From contig JAAXQD010000092.1 in assembly GCA_012974475.1 (NCBI GenBank), forward strand, positions 1 through 10,117: 10,117 bases of DNA, in the 5' to 3' direction. The translations under genes were made by a program, and so were the position numbers. The notes below the pieces were generated by a model, which saw only the letters and a program-made list of their open reading frames with translations, ran no database searches and was not told the DNA's origin. This document shows positions 6,381 through 10,117 of this stretch, piece by piece. Numbering within the stretch: the stretch's first letter is position 1; every line of letters starts with the position of its first letter. The DNA comes from Desulfobacterales bacterium (GTDB lineage: Bacteria > Desulfobacterota > Desulfobacteria > Desulfobacterales > UBA11574).

Positions 6381-7349
6381 GATCCTGGGATCCAGATAGG
6401 CGTACAGAACATCCACCACCAGGTTGGCCATCAGAACCACGATGGCAATCAATAAAAAGGAACCCTGAGCCAGAGGATAATCACTGTTGCTCACGGCAAA
6501 AACCAGCTCCCGTCCGATCCCCGGCCAGCTGAATACCGTTTCCGTAAGGGCGCCGCCGCTGAGGGAAAATGCCAGGCTGATTCCGACACTGGTCACCACC
6601 GGCAGTGCGGCATTGGGCGCTGCATGTTTATTGCGAATGGTCTTTTCTTCGAGTCCCTTGGCCCTTGCCGTTAAGATATAGTCCTCTTTGAGTGTATCCA
6701 GCATGCTGCTGCGCATCAGGAGTAAATAACTTCCAAAATGAATTAAAAACAGCGTGGCCAGAGGCAGGATCATGTGGTGAAGTACATCCAGTGACTTCAA
6801 CCAGAAACCGGACGACGGGTCCATCCATATCTTCGGTGAAATCATGCCGTTTAGGGGGAACCACCCGATTTTAAATCCAAAAATCCAGATCATAAGCATG
6901 GCCAGCCACGGGAGAAAAAGGGTGTGACAGACCAGTGCTCCCAGGGTCATCCAGGTATCGGTTTTTGTCCCTTTTTGCCAGGATGCGATTTTGCCCAAAA
7001 AAATGCCCACGAACGCGGAAAGCAAGATTGAAGTGGTAAACAGGATGATGGTGTTTGGAAGCCGGCTCCAAATAATCGAGGACACCGTCACGCCGTAATG
7101 AAAAGAATTCCCGAAATTACCGGTAAAGAAGTTTTTGATATAATAGAGATACTGCAGCCCTATGGGCTGATCGAGCCCCAATTGGGCGATCAAATACTGT
7201 GAATCTTCCGGGGTCAAGGTGGGGTCCACCATCCGGGTCACCGGATCACCGGGTGCCAGACGGAACAGCAAAAAGAGTACCGTTAGGATCACAAAGAAAA
7301 TTATGAATATCTCGATGAACCTTTTTAGGATAAATTTTCGGACTTCCAT
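6372..7349 (-). CDS. oppB: Oligopeptide ABC importer permease, OppB/DppB type, 325 aa
   Basis: This is an inner-membrane channel subunit, first of the four transporter core genes. The N-terminal helix (9-29) leads into the family motif FRLAPGDPV (29-37). A periplasmic region with QLGLDQP (56-62) and GNFGNSFHYG follows, then helices near 100-122, 132-157, 190-212, 249-268 and 297-318. The EAA docking loop is at 223-246 (DYILTARAKGL...). FSWPGIGRELV (273-283) and the ending LDPRIKY are characteristic. Length is normal. ATG 7349 has only a weak ribosome site (GGA about 8 bases upstream). The TGA stop overlaps the edge of the inserted repeat: its last two bases come from a sequence present at both ends of the insertion. 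The disrupted binding-protein gene ends 76 bases upstream. Confidence 0.92.
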   Translation of the reverse strand: MEVRKFILKRFIEIFIIFFVILTVLFLLFRLAPGDPVTRMVDPTLTPEDSQYLIAQLGLDQPIGLQYLYYIKNFFTGNFGNSFHYGVTVSSIIWSRLPNTIILFTTSILLSAFVGIFLGKIASWQKGTKTDTWMTLGALVCHTLFLPWLAMLMIWIFGFKIGWFPLNGMISPKIWMDPSSGFWLKSLDVLHHMILPLATLFLIHFGSYLLLMRSSMLDTLKEDYILTARAKGLEEKTIRNKHAAPNAALPVVTSVGISLAFSLSGGALTETVFSWPGIGRELVFAVSNSDYPLAQGSFLLIAIVVLMANLVVDVLYAYLDPRIKY

Positions 7350-7425
7350 TAAAACAATTCCGGATTAAGTTCAGCACCCTGCGCATTTCAGGTGTTTTAT
7401 ATTATAGAATCAAAATTTTCAAGAC

Positions 7426-8736
7426 TTATCGGGACGTTGTATCATTTTGTTTGACCAGGCAGAAGGACCAGGTATTTCCAATTCCATCCAAGGTTTCCAC
7501 CCAGCCGCTGAAGGTATCTGTGCGTACCGCTTCAAGGAGTGCCGGATTGTAAATAGGGAGATACGGTATATCTGCCATGATGATTTTCTGCATCTTAAAA
7601 ATTAGTTTTTGGCGAAGTTCCTGATTCATCTCACTTGCAGATTTTTCGGCGATACGGTCGAACTCGGGGTTGTTGTATCCGCTCATATTCCATCCCCGAT
7701 GCTTGTCGTTGGCGGAATGGAAAAAATTCCTCAAATAATCGGGATCCATGGACAGTCTTCCATAGCCCAGTATGAAGGCATCAAACTCATGACGTCCTTT
7801 AACCTGATCGAGCAGAGCCCCAAAGGCCATGGGTCGGGAAAGTACCGGTATGCCCAAAGCCTTGAGCCATTCCTGTATCATCATGCCGCTCATGGCCCGG
7901 TGTGGATCATAATCGGCCGGCGGCGTTAAGATGGTGATTTTTTTCATCAGCTGACCGTCGGGCATCCGTATCCCTTTGCCGGGGACGACCCTGCCGCTCT
8001 CATCGACGGGCGGTACTTCCCAAGCATATCCGGCCGTGTGAAGGATATGATAGGCCTTTTTAATGCGCCCGTTCCGGTCCATGCCTTCTCCGTAGCGGGA
8101 GACATCCGAACAGAACCAGAATCGGTTCCCCGACGGGACGATAGAGTCCATACGGGTACCGTATGCCTGGAGGATGCGAGAAATGATAAACTCCTTGTCA
8201 ACCAGGACGGCCACCGCCTGTCTCAGGTTGACATCGCTGAACGGCAGGGTTCTCAAGTTGAAGCCCAAGAAATATAACGCACTTTTTTTACTGTAAAATA
8301 TTTTAATGTTTTGTTTTGCTTTTAACTCAGTTCTATTAGGTGCAAATGGAACCAACACATTTCCATCTGACAGTAAATATTTAGTTAAATTAAATTTTTT
8401 TTCAAAATTACTAAAAATCATATTAAATAATAATTTTGAATAAGTATAACTTATAAAAGCTAATAAAGACCCCCAATCAACAAAAAGAACTTCCCCTCCT
8501 CCCACAATTACGTTACCCCCAAGTTTCTTTATATTCCTTTGAAATTTTCTGTATGAATAAGTTGGGTAACCTCCAAAATGAGATAAATCACTTTTTACAA
8601 TTCCATAGTTGTAAAATTCAATATCACAATTCTGTTTTTCAACAACCTTCATAAAAATAATTGGGAACAATAAGTCTCCATAATTAATCCTATCTGAGGC
8701 TGATAAAAAATGTATTATTTTATTATTTCCACTCAT
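7426..8736 (-). CDS. Chimeric ORF: pyruvyltransferase-like N-terminus joined to SBP_bac_5 (OppA-type) C-terminal half, 436 aa
   Basis: Two unrelated pieces share one frame. Residues 1 to about 148 look like the start of a polysaccharide pyruvyltransferase, an enzyme that adds pyruvyl ketals to surface glycans: INYGDLLFP (17-25) and VIVGGGEVL (76-84) are its typical motifs. From about residue 152 the protein is the C-terminal half of a family 5 extracellular solute-binding protein: ALYFLGFNLR (153-162), LRQAVAVLVDKEFI (171-184), the region FDAFILGYGRLSMDPD (318-333), GYNNPEFD and PYLPIYNP. A whole binding protein is 500-600 aa with a signal peptide or lipobox; here the first half and the signal are missing. 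Base composition changes at the same point, from very AT-rich to about half GC. The start codon overlaps the wzt end by 14 bases (a natural operon joint), while the end leads into oppB (also natural). Neither activity is likely to survive. Confidence 0.8.
   Translation of the reverse strand: MSGNNKIIHFLSASDRINYGDLLFPIIFMKVVEKQNCDIEFYNYGIVKSDLSHFGGYPTYSYRKFQRNIKKLGGNVIVGGGEVLFVDWGSLLAFISYTYSKLLFNMIFSNFEKKFNLTKYLLSDGNVLVPFAPNRTELKAKQNIKIFYSKKSALYFLGFNLRTLPFSDVNLRQAVAVLVDKEFIISRILQAYGTRMDSIVPSGNRFWFCSDVSRYGEGMDRNGRIKKAYHILHTAGYAWEVPPVDESGRVVPGKGIRMPDGQLMKKITILTPPADYDPHRAMSGMMIQEWLKALGIPVLSRPMAFGALLDQVKGRHEFDAFILGYGRLSMDPDYLRNFFHSANDKHRGWNMSGYNNPEFDRIAEKSASEMNQELRQKLIFKMQKIIMADIPYLPIYNPALLEAVRTDTFSGWVETLDGIGNTWSFCLVKQNDTTSR
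8270..8300. other. Recombination or assembly junction between two genomic backgrounds
   Basis: On the left, binding-protein codons with balanced GC continue to about 8280. On the right, codons are dominated by A and T from about 8281 and encode a different family. The protein-family change and the composition change fall within the same roughly 30 bases. No insertion sequence, inverted repeat, tRNA or attachment-like core is visible at the join. Confidence 0.7.
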
Positions 8737-9532
8737 AATCTATATAAAAACCTTTTTTCCATGAAGGCAATTTTCCTTTACCATAAAAATCACCCTTACC
8801 TACATTCAACCAATAGCACTCTTTGATGTAATCCAACAAAATTTGTTTATCCCGTATAAATACATTTATATAATAGTTGCCTTCAACAAGAGGCCACTTC
8901 TTTATTTCCAATATAGAAAACAACCTATCTTCTTTACAAAAATATTCATGATTCAACATTTCTGAAGAACAATGTATTTGTGGTTCATCGTGATCATTAT
9001 ATATACCCAGCCCTATGGATAATGGTCCTGAATAAGAGCCTTTATTAATTTCAATAGTAAACTCAATCCTTTCTCCAGCTAAAATTAAATCTATCTCATT
9101 TCCCTCCTTATTTTTTATAGAAATATTCTTAACAAAAACAATCGGATTATTTATTTCAATTTTATCCCTATTGAATAATTTATTAACGCCTTGTTTTGAA
9201 ATATAAAAACCTACAGCCTCTTCTTGATTTCCCTCATAAACTATTTTACCATGCTCTAAAACAATCCCTCTTGTACACAAACTCTGCACTGCGGCCATAT
9301 TATGGCTTACAAATAATACCGTTCTGCCTTCTCCTTTAGAGATTTCCTGCATTTTACCAATGGCCTTTTTTTGAAACTCAGCATCACCCACTGCCAATAC
9401 TTCATCAATCACTAAAATATCAGGTTCTAAAAAAGCTGCAACCGCAAATGCCAAACGAACTGTCATACCACTACTGTAACGTTTTACAGGCGTATCTATA
9501 TAGCGCCCACAACCCGAGAACTCTACGCCCAC
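8723..9532 (-). CDS. wzt: Wzt-type O-antigen ABC exporter ATPase, C-terminal fragment after frameshift
   Basis: This is the second part of a broken gene. It holds the ABC signature YSSGM (19-23), Walker B ILVIDEV (39-45), the D-loop region AVGDAEFQ, and the H-loop SHNM (H77). From about residue 120 comes the C-terminal beta-sandwich that, in Wzt proteins, binds the end-capped O-polysaccharide before export. GTG 9532 is only the first possible codon inside the duplicated block, not a natural start. Removing one 22-bp copy joins this fragment at GRYIDTPV to the upstream fragment, giving one protein of 419 aa, a normal Wzt size. The ATPase core is closest in style to Bacteroidota exporters. The following glycan-modification ORF overlaps its end by 14 bases, as expected in an O-antigen or capsule cluster. 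Confidence 0.85.
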   Translation of the reverse strand: MGVEFSGCGRYIDTPVKRYSSGMTVRLAFAVAAFLEPDILVIDEVLAVGDAEFQKKAIGKMQEISKGEGRTVLFVSHNMAAVQSLCTRGIVLEHGKIVYEGNQEEAVGFYISKQGVNKLFNRDKIEINNPIVFVKNISIKNKEGNEIDLILAGERIEFTIEINKGSYSGPLSIGLGIYNDHDEPQIHCSSEMLNHEYFCKEDRLFSILEIKKWPLVEGNYYINVFIRDKQILLDYIKECYWLNVGKGDFYGKGKLPSWKKGFYIDYEWK

Positions 9533-10004
9533 AACCCGAGAACTCTACTATTTCATCTAATTTGGCAGTTATTTCTGTTTTGGTCATCCCTAAAATGGCA
9601 CCGTTTAAAAAGATATTTTCTCTGCCAGTCATTTCACCATGAAAACCAGTACCTACTTCTAATAGAGATGCTATACGGCCCCTGGATTTAACACTTCCTG
9701 TAGTTGGGCTCGTAATTTTAGACAATATTTTTAACAAGGTAGATTTTCCTGCGCCGTTTTTTCCAATAATTCCTAAAACTTCACCCTTTTTTACTTCAAA
9801 ATTAATATTTTGCAACGCCCATACATAATCAGAAGTTCCTTTGATACTACGGTCGTTTACGTCTCCTATTTTTAAAAAAGGATCTTCCTTACCTCTTATC
9901 TTATACCACCAGCGCTTTAAATCGTCTTGCATGGTGCCAGTACCTACCAATCCAAGGCGGTATTGTTTGCTTAAGTTTTCTATTTTTAAGATTATCTCGC
10001 TCAT
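9471..10004 (-). CDS. wzt: Wzt-type O-antigen ABC exporter ATPase, N-terminal fragment before frameshift, 177 aa
   Basis: This is the first part of the same gene. It begins MSEIILKIENLSKQYRLG, carries Walker A GKNGAGKST (81-89), and continues through GRIASLLEVGTGFHGEMTG (108-126, typical of polysaccharide exporters) to EFSGCGR at 154-160. It then runs out of frame for 17 residues and stops. Without the signature and Walker B motifs it cannot hydrolyse ATP alone. An intact protein would pair with a Wzm permease to export lipid-linked O-antigen across the inner membrane; no Wzm gene lies in the window, but it could be just beyond the right edge. ATG 10004 has no Shine-Dalgarno sequence, which would suit a Bacteroidota origin. 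Confidence 0.85.
   Translation of the reverse strand: MSEIILKIENLSKQYRLGLVGTGTMQDDLKRWWYKIRGKEDPFLKIGDVNDRSIKGTSDYVWALQNINFEVKKGEVLGIIGKNGAGKSTLLKILSKITSPTTGSVKSRGRIASLLEVGTGFHGEMTGRENIFLNGAILGMTKTEITAKLDEIVEFSGCGRRVLGLWALYRYACKTLQ
9504..9547. repeat. Perfect 22-bp tandem duplication causing the wzt frameshift
   Basis: Bases 9504-9525 are repeated exactly at 9526-9547. Since 22 is not a multiple of three, the extra copy shifts the frame between Walker A and the ABC signature of wzt. Deleting either copy restores a continuous ORF through EFSGCGRYIDTPVKRYSSGM, the expected family sequence. It is therefore a recent mutation or an assembly error. Confidence 0.9.
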
Positions 10005-10117
10005 TTCAATTGCTCGCTAAAGTGAAACGTCTTTTTGTGAAACGTGAGACGTTCTTTTAATAGCATATTATTTATTTTTAAAATAACTTCGTTCATTGCA
10101 TTCACTTGTTATTAGTG
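10005..10117. other. AT-rich leader upstream of wzt with short repeats
   Basis: No ORF is visible. GTGAAACGT occurs twice in direct orientation (10022-10030 and 10037-10045), followed by GAGACGT. AACGTCT (10026-10032) can pair with AGACGTT (10047-10053) as a 7-bp hairpin with a 14-base loop, located just before the wzt start on the minus strand. I see no clear sigma-70 promoter. It may be an operator or a small intergenic repeat; the evidence is limited to the pattern itself. Confidence 0.35.

Noticed and set aside
7350..7425. Regulatory element or terminator between the chimeric ORF and oppB
   Set aside because: Only a loose imperfect pairing (CACC/GGTG) is visible and no convincing promoter; nothing to support.
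9504..9547. CRISPR-like repeat
   Set aside because: Two directly adjacent copies without a spacer, inside a coding region; this is a tandem duplication.

Overview
The window looks like a short metagenomic or single-cell contig, not a clean chromosome slice. It opens with a perfect copy of the 19-base Tn5 mosaic end used in Nextera libraries (1-19), so the natural sequence starts at base 20. Bases 20 to about 8280 are of medium GC. They carry a proteobacterial-style gene set, most like a Desulfobacterota/deltaproteobacterium: class III cyclase with HAMP, DUF2065 protein, Opp/Dpp transporter, palindromic intergenic repeats. This taxonomic guess rests on family style only. Bases from about 8280 to 10117 are visibly AT-rich and carry a Wzt-type O-antigen exporter ATPase whose protein style is closest to Bacteroidota.

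Layout, plus strand: an EF-hand plus isochorismatase-fold cysteine hydrolase (66-1265); a 350-base gap with a large inverted-repeat structure (1364-1468) and a TATAAT box; a DUF2065/YjeT-like small membrane protein (1618-1803); and a membrane-bound class III nucleotide cyclase with HAMP-like linker and a C-terminal PilZ-like barrel (1856-3310). Minus strand, read right to left: a frameshifted wzt (10004-8723), an in-frame chimera of a pyruvyltransferase N-terminus and an oligopeptide-binding-protein C-terminus (8736-7426), then the transporter genes oppB, oppC, oppD, oppF (7349-3440).

The four opp genes encode a complete membrane and ATPase core of a peptide/nickel-type ABC importer. The expected upstream gene is the substrate-binding protein, but only its C-terminal half remains, joined in frame to a fragment of an unrelated cell-surface polysaccharide gene. 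The composition shift coincides with this join.

Three observations stand out. (1) The chimeric ORF and GC step at about 8270-8300, which may be real recombination or, more probably, an assembly or amplification chimera. (2) A perfect 22-bp tandem duplication at 9504-9547 that alone accounts for the wzt frameshift. (3) A 161-bp MITE-like palindromic element inserted exactly at the oppB stop codon, flanked by a short target duplication; removing it gives a tight oppB-oppC junction. I found no convincing new defence or mobile system. The adapter, the duplication and the chimera all warn that contig integrity must be tested first.
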